Shown: in pieces, positions 13,030 through 21,064 of the stretch | Layout: the number at the start of each line of letters is the position of its first letter | Numbering within the stretch: position 1 is the first letter of the stretch | The notes under the pieces: model-generated | The model's input: the letters and a program-made list of their open reading frames with translations, nothing else | Database searches by the model: none | What the model was told of the DNA's origin: nothing | NCBI GenBank assembly: GCA_963169135.1 | Contig: CAUJEQ010000207.1 | Coordinates: 1-30,040 of the forward strand | Reading direction: 5' to 3' | DNA from: Chloroflexota bacterium | GTDB lineage: Bacteria > Chloroflexota > Dehalococcoidia > Tepidiformales > Tepidiformaceae | Length of the DNA stretch: 30,040 bases | Position numbers and translations under genes: made by a program

Positions 13030-14493
13030 TCACCGCTTGAAGCGCAGCGCACGGCCGGAGCCTACGCCGGTGTGCTTGCCCTCTTCGCAGGCGACCTGTC
13101 CGTTGACCATCACCAGCGAGATGCCGGCTGGTTCTTGCTTCGGGTCTTCATAGGTCGCCAGGTCCTGCACGGTTTCCGGGTCGAAGAGCACGAGATCGGC
13201 CCAGTAACCCTCATTCACGAGCCCCCGGTCCACCAGTCCGAACCGCTCGCACGAGGCACTCGTCATCCTGCGGATGGCCTCTTCGAGCGAGAGTACGTGA
13301 CGCTCGCGGACATAACGCGCGAGCACGCGGGGCATCGTCCCGAAGAGGCGCGGGTGGGGCATCCCCCGCAGCTGCGGGATGCCGTCCGAGCCGATCAGCA
13401 TCTTCGGGTGGCGCAGGTTCGTCTCAATGTCGGCCTCATCGATGATGAAGTGGATGCAGATCACCTGCCGCCCCTGCGGGCTGGTGACGATCTCGCGCAC
13501 TGCGTCCTCGACAGTCCAGCCGCGGTCCCTCGCGATGTCGGGCACCATGCGGCCTTCGAACTCACGGTAGTCGGGGCAACTGGCGATCATCACGCCCATG
13601 GCCCACTCGCTGTCGATGTTGTCCAGGTTCACGTACTGCCACATCGGCCCGCTGCCGGCTGTGTAGGGGTAGACATCGAGGGTGATGTCCATGCCCTCGG
13701 CGTTCGCCGCGTCGACCATCGCGAGAGAGTCCTTGACGCGGCCCCAGTTGCGCCGCCCGGCCGACTTGTGGTGCGAGATGTGCAGCGGGATCTGGGCCTC
13801 GCGGGCGATATGCATCGCCTCCGCTACGGCTTCGAGCAGTTTGTCGCCCTCGTTGCGCATGTGGGTCGCGTAGATGCCAGCGTAGGCCGTGCACTCGCTC
13901 GCGAGCGCGACCACCTCGTCGGTGGTGCTGTAGCGGCCGGGTTCGTAGATCAGCCCGGTCGAGAAACCCACTGCTCCCTGTTCCATCGCCCGGACGACGT
14001 GGCCACGCATCCCGGCGACTTCGTCGGCGGTGGCGGCGCGCTTTTCGAGGCCCACCACGTGCGCCCGGACCCGGTTGTGACCGACGAGCATGGCGTTGTT
14101 GATCGCGGGTCTTTTCGCCGCGCACGCCTCGAAGTAAGAGTCGAGGTCGGTCCATTCCGCGCCCGGGCCGGAGATGTCGCCAGGCATGTAATCGCGCCCG
14201 GGTTCGTTGGGGATGGTGCTGAAGCCGCAATTGCCGCTGATGTCCGTTGTGACGCCCTGGGCGAGCTTGAACGCCATGTCCGGGTGGCGGAGGAAGGCGC
14301 CGTCGTCGTGCGAATGGGTATCGATGAAACCGGGACAGACCACCTGGCCCTTCGCGTCTATCTCTCTCGCGCCGGCGCCCGCGGTGCCCACGAGCGCGAT
14401 GCGCCCGTCCTTCACCTCGACATCGGCTTCGAAGGGAGCCGAACCGGAACCATCGATGACGCGGGCGTTGCGAATGACAATATCTGCAGGCAT
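13030..14493 (-). CDS. N-acyl-D-amino-acid deacylase-like amidohydrolase
   Basis: 487 residues. Metal-dependent amidohydrolase of the D-aminoacylase group: an N-terminal beta-sandwich (DIVIRNARVIDGSG), the metal-binding DTHSHDD (His60, His62), GNCGF with Cys89, which in D-aminoacylases bridges or contacts the metal, then GHNRVRAHVVG, THMRNEGD, HISHHKSAGRRNWG and the late SDG aspartate (GSDGIPQ). The sandwich closes near the C-terminus (GYWADLVLFDPETVQD). Family members hydrolyse N-acyl-D-amino acids or dihydropyrimidine-like rings; the true substrate is unknown. The ATG at 14493 is preferred over 14502 because TAGAAT (14506-14501) lies exactly 7 nt before it and overlaps the other ATG. It may be the first gene of the leftward group leading to the oxidoreductase and phosphatase. 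Confidence 0.88.
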   Translation of the reverse strand: MPADIVIRNARVIDGSGSAPFEADVEVKDGRIALVGTAGAGAREIDAKGQVVCPGFIDTHSHDDGAFLRHPDMAFKLAQGVTTDISGNCGFSTIPNEPGRDYMPGDISGPGAEWTDLDSYFEACAAKRPAINNAMLVGHNRVRAHVVGLEKRAATADEVAGMRGHVVRAMEQGAVGFSTGLIYEPGRYSTTDEVVALASECTAYAGIYATHMRNEGDKLLEAVAEAMHIAREAQIPLHISHHKSAGRRNWGRVKDSLAMVDAANAEGMDITLDVYPYTAGSGPMWQYVNLDNIDSEWAMGVMIASCPDYREFEGRMVPDIARDRGWTVEDAVREIVTSPQGRQVICIHFIIDEADIETNLRHPKMLIGSDGIPQLRGMPHPRLFGTMPRVLARYVRERHVLSLEEAIRRMTSASCERFGLVDRGLVNEGYWADLVLFDPETVQDLATYEDPKQEPAGISLVMVNGQVACEEGKHTGVGSGRALRFKR

Positions 14494-14500
14494 GGGCGGC

Positions 14501-14506
14501 ATTCTA
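14501..14506 (-). promoter_or_regulatory. -10 box TAGAAT of a likely leaderless gene
   Basis: TAGAAT (5 of 6 matches to TATAAT) on the minus strand is followed by 7 nt (GCCGCCC) and the ATG at 14493, with no Shine-Dalgarno. Transcription starting at normal distance would begin at the A of the ATG. This is the strongest of the leaderless-type boxes here. Confidence 0.5.
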
Positions 14507-14576
14507 GGCCAGAACACGGCACTGCACGTTACCCCTGGCCGGCTCCAAGGGGAGAGCTGCCGATCCATCTCTGCGG

Positions 14577-15110
14577 CTAATTGTCTTCTTCGTCCAACAC
14601 GAACCGGTCGGGCAGCGTCCGGAAGAAGCGGTAGTCGATGTAGTAGCTCTTCGCGCCGTGCAGGTGAAAGAGCGTGTTGAGGTCGCCGTGGTGGCCGCGT
14701 TCATGGATGACGAGGTTTGCCAGGATATCGGCGCGGCTCATCTGTTCGGGGCCGAAACCGTCGTTGATGGTGAGCTTCTGGTAGAGCACCTCGTCGGGCA
14801 CGCCCAGGACCTGGCGGAAGGCCTCGCGGAGGCGCTCGTGGTAGGCCTTCATCGCGGGCCAGTCATCGACAGGCTTCGGCCACTCGGCCGGGTAGCTCAA
14901 CTCGCCGGCGCGGATCTGGCCCCACTCCCCGTTGAGCCAGCCGTCGTAGGCCGAGATCGAGTGGGAGAGACAGGCGGCGATGGATGGCCAACCAGAGCCT
15001 TCCATCGGCTTCGCGTAGACATCCGCGAGGCGTTCATCGATGGTGCGGGCGATCCGCTCCCAGGCCCAGCCGGTATAGTCGAAAAGTTCGTTGATCGCGT
15101 CTCTGTTCAT
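14577..15110 (-). CDS. DinB-family metal-binding protein (second copy)
   Basis: 177 residues. DinB layout: a first helix RDAINELFDYTGWAWERI, the metal-site motif CLSHSISAYDGWLNGEWG with His50, and the late helix LANLVIHERGHHGDLNTLF carrying His136, His140 and His141. This HxxxH pattern is the usual metal triad. The family includes damage-inducible proteins and thiol-dependent enzymes, but most are uncharacterised. It shares only the fold with the DinB protein at 4429; the sequences differ clearly. The start ATG 15110 lies 72 bp from the divergently transcribed YyaL-type gene. A TAGGGT sequence lies 8 nt before the ATG and no Shine-Dalgarno is visible. A much longer open frame continues upstream to 16289, but that part is antisense to the YyaL gene and is not coding. 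Confidence 0.83.
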   Translation of the reverse strand: MNRDAINELFDYTGWAWERIARTIDERLADVYAKPMEGSGWPSIAACLSHSISAYDGWLNGEWGQIRAGELSYPAEWPKPVDDWPAMKAYHERLREAFRQVLGVPDEVLYQKLTINDGFGPEQMSRADILANLVIHERGHHGDLNTLFHLHGAKSYYIDYRFFRTLPDRFVLDEEDN

Positions 15111-15118
15111 GGACGCGC

Positions 15119-15124
15119 ACCCTA
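15119..15124 (-). promoter_or_regulatory. -10-like TAGGGT before the second DinB gene
   Basis: TAGGGT on the minus strand is followed by 8 nt and the ATG at 15110, without a Shine-Dalgarno. It is a weak match on its own and is listed as part of the recurring leaderless layout. Confidence 0.25.
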
Positions 15125-15169
15125 TCAGAACGCATGTTCGCTGCGCAATCCCCTCCGGATTCCGTGTTG

Positions 15170-15175
15170 TACGCT
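15170..15175 (+). promoter_or_regulatory. -10-like TACGCT before the YyaL-type gene
   Basis: TACGCT is followed by 7 nt (CGATCCC) and the ATG at 15183. There is no Shine-Dalgarno in the preceding 20 nt, so a leaderless transcript is the simplest reading. Confidence 0.35.
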
Positions 15176-15182
15176 CGATCCC

Positions 15183-17243
15183 ATGCCCAATCGCCTTGCC
15201 GACGAATCCAGCCCCTACCTCCTCCAGCACGCCGACAACCCGGTGGACTGGTATCCCTGGGGCGAAGAAGCGTTCGCGAAGGCCAGGGCCGAGGACAAGC
15301 CGATCCTGCTCTCCGTCGGCTACAGCTCTTGTCATTGGTGCCACGTCATGGCCCACGAGTCGTTCGAGGACCCGGCGACCGCCGAGTTGATGAACCGTCA
15401 CTTCGTGAATATCAAGGTCGACCGCGAGGAGCGGCCGGACGTCGACAGCGTGTACATGACCGCCGTGCAGGCGCTGAGCGGCTCGGGCGGCTGGCCGATG
15501 ACGGTGTTCCTGGCGCCCGACGGCCGGCCGTTCTATGCCGGCACGTATTTCCCACCGCAGGACGGACACGGGCGGCCCGGGTTCCCGCGCCTCCTCCACT
15601 TCCTGCACGAGAAGTGGACGCAGGAACGGGAGAAGGTGCTCGAATCGGCGCAGAGCCTCACAGAACACCTGCAGAAGGCGTCGGCACGAGTTGCCGGGCC
15701 GGGAGCCAGCCTGTCGCACGAAACCACGAATGCGGCGGTGGAGCGCATCGCAGAGAACTACGACACCACCTGGGGCGGCATCGGCACTGCGCCCAAGTTC
15801 CCGAGTCCTTCGAACCTCGAATTCCTCCTGGCGGTGCACTACCGGGATGGGAGCGCGACGGAAACGGGCCAGGCCGCTCTGGAGATGGTGCTCCACACGC
15901 TCCGGGCCATGGCGACTGGCGGAATGTACGACCAGCTCGGGGGCGGCTTTGCCCGGTACAGCGTCGATGAGCGCTGGATGGTGCCCCACTTCGAGAAGAT
16001 GCTCTACGACAACGCGCAGCTGGCACGGCTGTACCTCCACGCCTACCAGGTCACCGGCGACGAAGGACTCGCCCGCATCGCCCGGGAAACGCTCGACTTT
16101 GTCCTGCGCGAGATGCAGGACCCGGCGGGGGGCTTCCACGCCGCGCTGGACGCCGACAGCGAGGGCATCGAAGGCAAGTACTACGTGTGGACGACGGAGC
16201 AGTTGCGCGAGGCACTGGGCGATGAGGCTGACCTCGCCATGGCCTGGTACGGGGTCAGCGAAGCAGGAAACTTCCATGACCCGCACCATCCCGAACTGAC
16301 ACGCCGGAACGTGCTCAGCGCCCGTCCGGACCTGCCGGAGATACTGGCACGCTTCCAGATGGACGAGGCGACGCTCCTGGAGCGCATCGACGCCATCCAG
16401 GCACGGTTACTGGTTGAGCGGGAGAAGCGCGTGCGGCCTGGGCTCGACGACAAGGTGCTCACTTCGTGGAACGGGCTGGCGCTGGCAGCCTTCGCCGAGG
16501 CGGCACGGGTGCTGGACGAGCCCGAGTATGGGCTCGCAGCCGCCCGGTTGGCCGCCTTCCTGCGGGAATCGTGCTGGAAAGATGGGCGCCTGCTGCACAC
16601 ATGGAAGCAGGGACTGGCCCGCGTCGATGGGATGCTCGAGGACTACGCCTATGTGGGATTGGGGCTGGTCGAGCTGTACAAGCTCACTGGTGACATCGAC
16701 CACCTGGAATGGGCTCGGGACCTGCTCGATAACATCCTCAAGCGGTTTCGCGACGCGGCGCGCGGTGGGTTCTACGAAACGCCGACGGACGGTGAGACGC
16801 TCATCGTGCGGCAGAAGCCGTTTTTCGATGCGGCGACGCCTTCGGGCAACGGTGCTGCGGCGCTGTTCGCGCTCTGGATGGGACGTTACTACGGCCCGGC
16901 CGCGTGGGAGCACATCGTGGATGAGGTCGTCGCAAACGTCGCGGACCACCTACTCCAGGCGGTGACCGGGTTCGGCACGATCCTGCAGGGGATGGAGTTC
17001 GCCCTATCGCCCCACCGCGAGATCGCGATCGTCGGCGATGTTGTGGAACGCCGGCCGCTGGAGCGCGTGGTCGCCGGCTGGTTCTTCCCCTGGACGGTCA
17101 TCGCGCCGACCGGGGATGGCGAAGAGCTCCCGATCTTCGAGGGGCGCGAGCCCACCGGCGAGGCGCTCGCTTACGTCTGCGAGGACATGACCTGCAAGAT
17201 GCCTGCCCGGACACCCGAAGAGCTGGCAGAGCAACTGCGGTAG
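15183..17243 (+). CDS. YyaL/SSP411-type protein: thioredoxin domain plus alpha/alpha barrel
   Basis: 686 residues, the normal length of the DUF255/SSP411 family (bacterial YyaL, human SPATA20). The N-terminal thioredoxin-like domain has the characteristic start NRLADESSPYLLQHADNPVDWYPWGEEAF and a CHWC active site (Cys50, Cys53) in SSCHWCHVMAHESF. GGWPMTVFLAPDGRPFYAGTYFPP follows. From about residue 190 on, the protein reads as an alpha/alpha-toroid like N-acylglucosamine 2-epimerases or six-hairpin glycosidases (GGMYDQLGGGFARYSVDERWMVPHFEKMLYDNAQL, key elements GGFxRYSVDxxWxVPHFEKMLYDNAQ). Its biochemical role is not established in any organism. The start has no Shine-Dalgarno. The gene stands alone between divergent and convergent neighbours. 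Confidence 0.92.
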   Translation: MPNRLADESSPYLLQHADNPVDWYPWGEEAFAKARAEDKPILLSVGYSSCHWCHVMAHESFEDPATAELMNRHFVNIKVDREERPDVDSVYMTAVQALSGSGGWPMTVFLAPDGRPFYAGTYFPPQDGHGRPGFPRLLHFLHEKWTQEREKVLESAQSLTEHLQKASARVAGPGASLSHETTNAAVERIAENYDTTWGGIGTAPKFPSPSNLEFLLAVHYRDGSATETGQAALEMVLHTLRAMATGGMYDQLGGGFARYSVDERWMVPHFEKMLYDNAQLARLYLHAYQVTGDEGLARIARETLDFVLREMQDPAGGFHAALDADSEGIEGKYYVWTTEQLREALGDEADLAMAWYGVSEAGNFHDPHHPELTRRNVLSARPDLPEILARFQMDEATLLERIDAIQARLLVEREKRVRPGLDDKVLTSWNGLALAAFAEAARVLDEPEYGLAAARLAAFLRESCWKDGRLLHTWKQGLARVDGMLEDYAYVGLGLVELYKLTGDIDHLEWARDLLDNILKRFRDAARGGFYETPTDGETLIVRQKPFFDAATPSGNGAAALFALWMGRYYGPAAWEHIVDEVVANVADHLLQAVTGFGTILQGMEFALSPHREIAIVGDVVERRPLERVVAGWFFPWTVIAPTGDGEELPIFEGREPTGEALAYVCEDMTCKMPARTPEELAEQLR

Positions 17244-17373
17244 CGCGTACAGCAGATTCGGCACCCATAGTTCTCCGGTCTTCCTGATCTCGTGTGGGCT
17301 GGCGCCGGTGAGACGGTGCCTGCGCTGTTGCGGCAATCGCCTTCCGGAGGCACCCGGCCGGACGCCGGAGACC

Positions 17374-20145
17374 TTACGAGGCGAACACGTCCTCAACCCT
17401 GGTCACCCGGATGCGTTCAGGCGTCAGGCCAAGGTCGTACGCGCCGACGATGCGGTCCTCCGCGAGCAATTCGGCAGGCTTGTCGCCGTCGTAGGCAATT
17501 GCGGACGGCTCGCTCGAGAGCAGTTCGTCGCGCAGTCCTTTTGCATCGGACGCGATCATCACTACCTGGAGGTTGTGCCACGACAGATGGCGGCGGACCA
17601 CATCGTTGACGCGCTCGGCGGTGAGCTTCCCGAGCTCGTCGCGGACGTACTTCGTGAACTCGGGTGTCCCGTACCAGTCGCTATCGAGCGCATAGCCGAG
17701 CTGCTGGTCCTGGGTCTTGGTCATGACGAAGACGTTCTTCGCCAGGTACTCGCGCGTGGTCTCGAAGTCCTCCTCCGAGATCCCGTCCTGCACGAGGTTT
17801 CTGAGTTCGTGCAGGGCTAACTTCAGCGCGAAAACAGCCTGTTCCGGCCGCAGTGGCCGCAGCCAGACTTCGAAGATCTGCGCGCGCCTCCCGAGGTTCG
17901 CGTCGGGGAAGAACTGGTACATGCCGCGCGGGAAGGCCTCGATGTAGGCATAGTCGCCGTAGTTCATCCCACGGACTTCGCGGATACGGTGGTAGAGGCG
18001 GCCGTTCGAGGCGCGGTGCTCGCCCAGCCACGCGCGCGCCAGCCAGAGCGCAACAAAGTCCGGGTGGCCGCGCCGGACCTCGATCGGATGCCCGAACGAG
18101 ACCGCCACCGAGCGAGTCTCCTTCTTCACGATTTCGATGTTGAGTCCGGCGACCTCCCGCGGGGTGATCGCCTTCCCGGGCTTTTTCGTGCCCTCCGGGA
18201 GGACGGCAACCGCGCGCTTGATGGCCGCGAGACCGTTTTCCGGGAGGTTGCCCGCGGTCCCGAGGACGAGGTTCGCGCGGGTGTACTGGCCCGCCACGAA
18301 CTCCCTGACGTCGTCGAGCGTGATCGCCTCCAGGCCGGCAACAGTGCCGAGGACGGCGTGGCCATATGGTGTACCGGCGAACAGGAGTTCCTGCAGGCGT
18401 TCCTTCCCCAACTCCTCCTCGTTGTTCGAACGCAGGTCCTGGACCAGTTCGTTCAGGTGGAGCGCCTTTAGCCGCTGGAAGTCTTCCTCGCGGAAGCCGG
18501 GCCGGGTGAGCTGCGGGAGCGCGATGCCAAGGAACTGGTCGAGCGTGTCGAGGTGAGCCACGCCCGTGAAGGTCGTCATCTCGCGGTCAACCTGTGCAGC
18601 GAACGAGGCCGCGAGCGGGAAGAGCCCGCGCGTGATCTCGTCGTACGCCATGTCCGCGCTGCCGGCCTCGGTGATCATCGAGGCGGCCAGGGCCGCGAGC
18701 CCTTCCTTGCCGGCGGGATCGGATGCCGACCCTGTTTCGAACAAGAGCTTGACGCGGACCAGCGACGACGGCGACGAGAGGGCGATGGTCCGCACCTCGC
18801 CGGCACTGGCCGACGGCGCCGCCTCGATACCCGGAGCGGCCAACAGACCCGCGGGTGGCTCTTCGTGCGAAAGCAGGGCGACGACCATGTTCGCGTCGGT
18901 GAGGTAACGCCCGGCGATCGCATCGAGGTCGGCGATTTCGAGGGAGGCGATGGTCCGGAACAGCTGGTTGAGCGTCGCGTACGAACGCTCGAAGCGGACG
19001 AACCGGGCCAGTGTCGAGGCGATCGACTCAGAGTTGTCGAGCGTGCGTGCGAACGCGTAGCGGTTGTGCGATTTGGCCTCGGCAAGCCGCTTTGCGGTGA
19101 CGGGCTCGCGCCGGGCCGCCGCGAATGTGCCGGCGATGGCGTCGCGCACGTACTGCGCATCTTCGAAGCGCTTCACGCGGGCGAAGACCGTAGCGAGGCC
19201 GGGATCCTGCTGCGAAGGCAGGTACGGGAAGAGCTGGTCGACGACCTGCTCCTTTTCGACCAGGCGGCGGTACAGGTCAGAGGTCTCGCCGAAGTGGAGG
19301 TCCAGGAGCACGTCGAGTGCGGCGTAGTCCTTCACGGTGGCGGAAAAGGCCGGGCCGTGAAATCCGACGGTCACCCAGGGAAGGGTCTGCGTGGCCCATC
19401 GGTGATGCACGACCGTGGGCGCCGAGTGCGGTGGCTCCTCGGGGATCTCGACGCGCGCGGGCGCGCCCGCCTGCCACGGGCCCCAGTGCTTGTCGACCAG
19501 CGCGACCGTGGCCGCCGGGTCGATGTCACCCGCTACGATGACCGTGGTGTAGCCGGGCCGGTACCAGCGCTGGAAGAAGACCTTCGAGTATTCGAACTGG
19601 TTGGGCATGTCCTCGATGTCGGCGATGAAACCCATGGTGGTGTGCTTGTAGGTGTGGGTGGTGAAGGCGTGGTCGCGCTGCACCTCGATGAGCTTGGTCA
19701 ATGGGTCGGCGGCGCTCTTGTTGTACTCGCCGAGGACCGCCCGGGCCTCGGTCTTGAAGTCAGCTTCGCTGTAGGCAAGGTTCATGAACCGGTCGGCCTC
19801 GAGCTCGAGGATGGTCTCCAGGTCGTCCTTCGCGAAGGTCAGGTGGTAGTTCGTGTAGTCGTCTGTCGTGTAGGCATTCTGGCGGGCGCCCGAGCGGGTG
19901 ACGATCTCCTGGTAGACATCGGCCGGGTAGCGCTCGGTGCCGCGGAACATCATGTGTTCGAAGAAGTGGGCGAAGCCCGACTTACCGGGCTCGACCTCAT
20001 TGCGGGAGCCCGTCTGGACGGGAATTTGGATTGAAACCAGGTTCGGGTAGCCGGTGCTCAGGGCGATGACCCGGAGCCCGTTGGCAAGCGTGTGCTCGAT
20101 AGCCGTGAACGGGAGGATGTCGTTGAGGTCGGGGGTGATTTGCAT
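17374..20145 (-). CDS. M16 (insulinase/pitrilysin) family zinc peptidase, two-domain
   Basis: 923 residues, equal to two M16 units in one chain. The first unit has the inverted zinc motif HxxEH as HFFEH (His60, Glu63, His64), with the third ligand Glu140 (EARAVLGEYNK) exactly 76 residues after His64. VDKHWGPWQAG ends the unit. The second unit (from about residue 450) has the same fold pattern, LRLKALHLNELVQDLRSNNEEELGKERLQELLFAGTPYGH (key elements LQELLFAGTPYGHxVLG), but no HxxEH, so it is the inactive half that completes the chamber. There is no signal peptide, so it is probably cytosolic and degrades peptides. The start ATG 20145 has a TACACT box 31-36 nt upstream. Its 3' end converges on the YyaL gene across 130 bp of sequence with no gene. 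Confidence 0.93.
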   Translation of the reverse strand: MQITPDLNDILPFTAIEHTLANGLRVIALSTGYPNLVSIQIPVQTGSRNEVEPGKSGFAHFFEHMMFRGTERYPADVYQEIVTRSGARQNAYTTDDYTNYHLTFAKDDLETILELEADRFMNLAYSEADFKTEARAVLGEYNKSAADPLTKLIEVQRDHAFTTHTYKHTTMGFIADIEDMPNQFEYSKVFFQRWYRPGYTTVIVAGDIDPAATVALVDKHWGPWQAGAPARVEIPEEPPHSAPTVVHHRWATQTLPWVTVGFHGPAFSATVKDYAALDVLLDLHFGETSDLYRRLVEKEQVVDQLFPYLPSQQDPGLATVFARVKRFEDAQYVRDAIAGTFAAARREPVTAKRLAEAKSHNRYAFARTLDNSESIASTLARFVRFERSYATLNQLFRTIASLEIADLDAIAGRYLTDANMVVALLSHEEPPAGLLAAPGIEAAPSASAGEVRTIALSSPSSLVRVKLLFETGSASDPAGKEGLAALAASMITEAGSADMAYDEITRGLFPLAASFAAQVDREMTTFTGVAHLDTLDQFLGIALPQLTRPGFREEDFQRLKALHLNELVQDLRSNNEEELGKERLQELLFAGTPYGHAVLGTVAGLEAITLDDVREFVAGQYTRANLVLGTAGNLPENGLAAIKRAVAVLPEGTKKPGKAITPREVAGLNIEIVKKETRSVAVSFGHPIEVRRGHPDFVALWLARAWLGEHRASNGRLYHRIREVRGMNYGDYAYIEAFPRGMYQFFPDANLGRRAQIFEVWLRPLRPEQAVFALKLALHELRNLVQDGISEEDFETTREYLAKNVFVMTKTQDQQLGYALDSDWYGTPEFTKYVRDELGKLTAERVNDVVRRHLSWHNLQVVMIASDAKGLRDELLSSEPSAIAYDGDKPAELLAEDRIVGAYDLGLTPERIRVTRVEDVFAS

Positions 20146-20175
20146 GGCACGCTCTCCGGCTGTGGTCTAGCGAGA

Positions 20176-20181
20176 AGTGTA
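20176..20181 (-). promoter_or_regulatory. -10-like TACACT before the M16 peptidase gene
   Basis: TACACT on the minus strand (20181-20176) lies 30 nt before the ATG at 20145. It resembles the TATACT boxes at other genes here. No convincing -35 hexamer was found. The rest of the 184-bp gap to the divergent membrane-protein gene holds nothing else that I recognise. Confidence 0.3.
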
Positions 20182-20319
20182 AATCAACCGCCGTTCTCGG
20201 GGCCTCCTGGGTGCTGAGCGGAAGGCTGATGGTCGCGCCCGAGGGTCCTCGGAAGTAGGGCCGGTCGGCCGTGCCTGGTCGGCAGATGCGCTTCTAGATT
20301 GAGTGGACATTGCGCACCT

Positions 20320-20327
20320 GGAGGTGA
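20320..20327 (+). promoter_or_regulatory. Strong Shine-Dalgarno GGAGGTGA deciding the start of the membrane protein
   Basis: A full-length GGAGGTGA precedes the ATG at 20330 by 2 nt (5 nt from GGAGG). It is the strongest ribosome-binding site in the window and shows that this ATG, rather than the in-frame GTG at 20303, is the start. Confidence 0.7.
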
Positions 20328-20329
20328 AC

Positions 20330-21043
20330 ATGCATACGGCACACTGGCCAGCAGCGGCCCCGGTGGCGGAACAGCGGAGCATCTCGAAGCACCTGATCTG
20401 GTATGGGGGAGGAGTGGTTGTCGGCTTCCTCATCCCGTTCGTGTTCACAAGCCTGCTGGACATCCACCACGACCTCTACTACCTGGTGTATTTCGCCCTT
20501 GCGGGCGGGTTCCTCGGTGCCTACGTGTCGGCAACGGGCGTGAACATGGTCGAGTTGTTCACGCGGCGCTGGAAGCTCAGCCTCGGGTTCGGGCTGCTGG
20601 CAGCGGCGTTCGTCGTCCAGGCGGTCCTGACCCGAGACGACTCGACCGCGCGGCCCGGTGGGGCGTACCTGTGGTTCGAGATGTTTTGGCGGGGCGCGGT
20701 GTACGGGGCAGTTGATGCGTTGCTGCTCACGGCATTTCCGGTTGCGGTCGCGTTCGCGCTGCACGGGCAACGGCTGGGCACGTGGACTCGCCGCCTCACC
20801 TTCGCTCTTACGAGCATGGTCCTGGTCGCGGCAATCACGGCCAGCTATCACCTGGGGTACGAGCAGTTCCGCGAGGACGGAGTCGGCGCGCCAGAGTTTG
20901 GCAACGCGGTCATCTCTGTCCCGGCGATCGCAACGGTCAATCCAGCCGGGTCAGTGCTGGCCCACATGAGCATGCATGTGGCCGCTGTCGTGCATTCGTA
21001 CGAGACGGACACCTACTTGCCGCCGCAGACAGATGCCGACTGA
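20330..21043 (+). CDS. Polytopic membrane protein of unknown family
   Basis: 237 residues with at least five transmembrane segments, at about 24-43, 50-70, 83-100, 122-145 and 156-174. A further hydrophobic stretch (192-222) may enter the membrane. The N-terminus is short and polar. The C-terminal part has an unusual His pattern: AHMSMHVAAVVH gives His212, His216 and His222, together with His174 in SYHLGYEQF just after the fifth helix. This could bind a metal or heme, or could be coincidence. I do not recognise the family; CPBP-type membrane proteases have different (EExxxR) motifs, which are absent. The gene converges on the Eis-like gene, with both stop codons inside one hairpin. Function unknown; membrane location is well supported. 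Confidence 0.8.
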   Translation: MHTAHWPAAAPVAEQRSISKHLIWYGGGVVVGFLIPFVFTSLLDIHHDLYYLVYFALAGGFLGAYVSATGVNMVELFTRRWKLSLGFGLLAAAFVVQAVLTRDDSTARPGGAYLWFEMFWRGAVYGAVDALLLTAFPVAVAFALHGQRLGTWTRRLTFALTSMVLVAAITASYHLGYEQFREDGVGAPEFGNAVISVPAIATVNPAGSVLAHMSMHVAAVVHSYETDTYLPPQTDAD

Positions 21044-21064
21044 GGCTGCCCGGGGGCAACTCAG
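21040..21064. terminator. Hairpin spanning both stop codons of convergent genes
   Basis: CTGAG (21040-21044) pairs with CTCAG (21060-21064), and TGCC (21047-21050) pairs with GGCA (21055-21058) around a CGGG loop. The stem contains the TGA of the membrane-protein gene and, on the other strand, the TGA of the Eis-like gene. No T-run follows. It is GC-rich and symmetrical, so it could stop transcription in both directions, but part of the pairing (TGA with TCA) follows simply from two convergent TGA codons. Confidence 0.4.

Noticed and set aside
12862..14580. A 572-codon open frame antisense to the amidohydrolase
   Set aside because: No recognisable motif and a composition typical of an antisense shadow; the amidohydrolase on the other strand has all its metal-binding motifs.
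15113..16289. Long upstream extension of the second DinB frame (to 570 codons)
   Set aside because: It runs antisense to the YyaL-type gene, and the DinB fold starts cleanly at the ATG at 15110.
17244..17373. A terminator between the convergent YyaL-type and M16 genes (TCTCCGG and CCGGAGA, GGCACC and GGTGCC)
   Set aside because: The arms are 50 to 90 nt apart with competing pairings and no T-run. In DNA of this GC content such matches are expected by chance.
18553..20034. A 493-codon open frame antisense to the M16 peptidase
   Set aside because: Antisense shadow with repeated Arg/Gly/Val; the zinc motif and full two-domain fold are on the minus strand.
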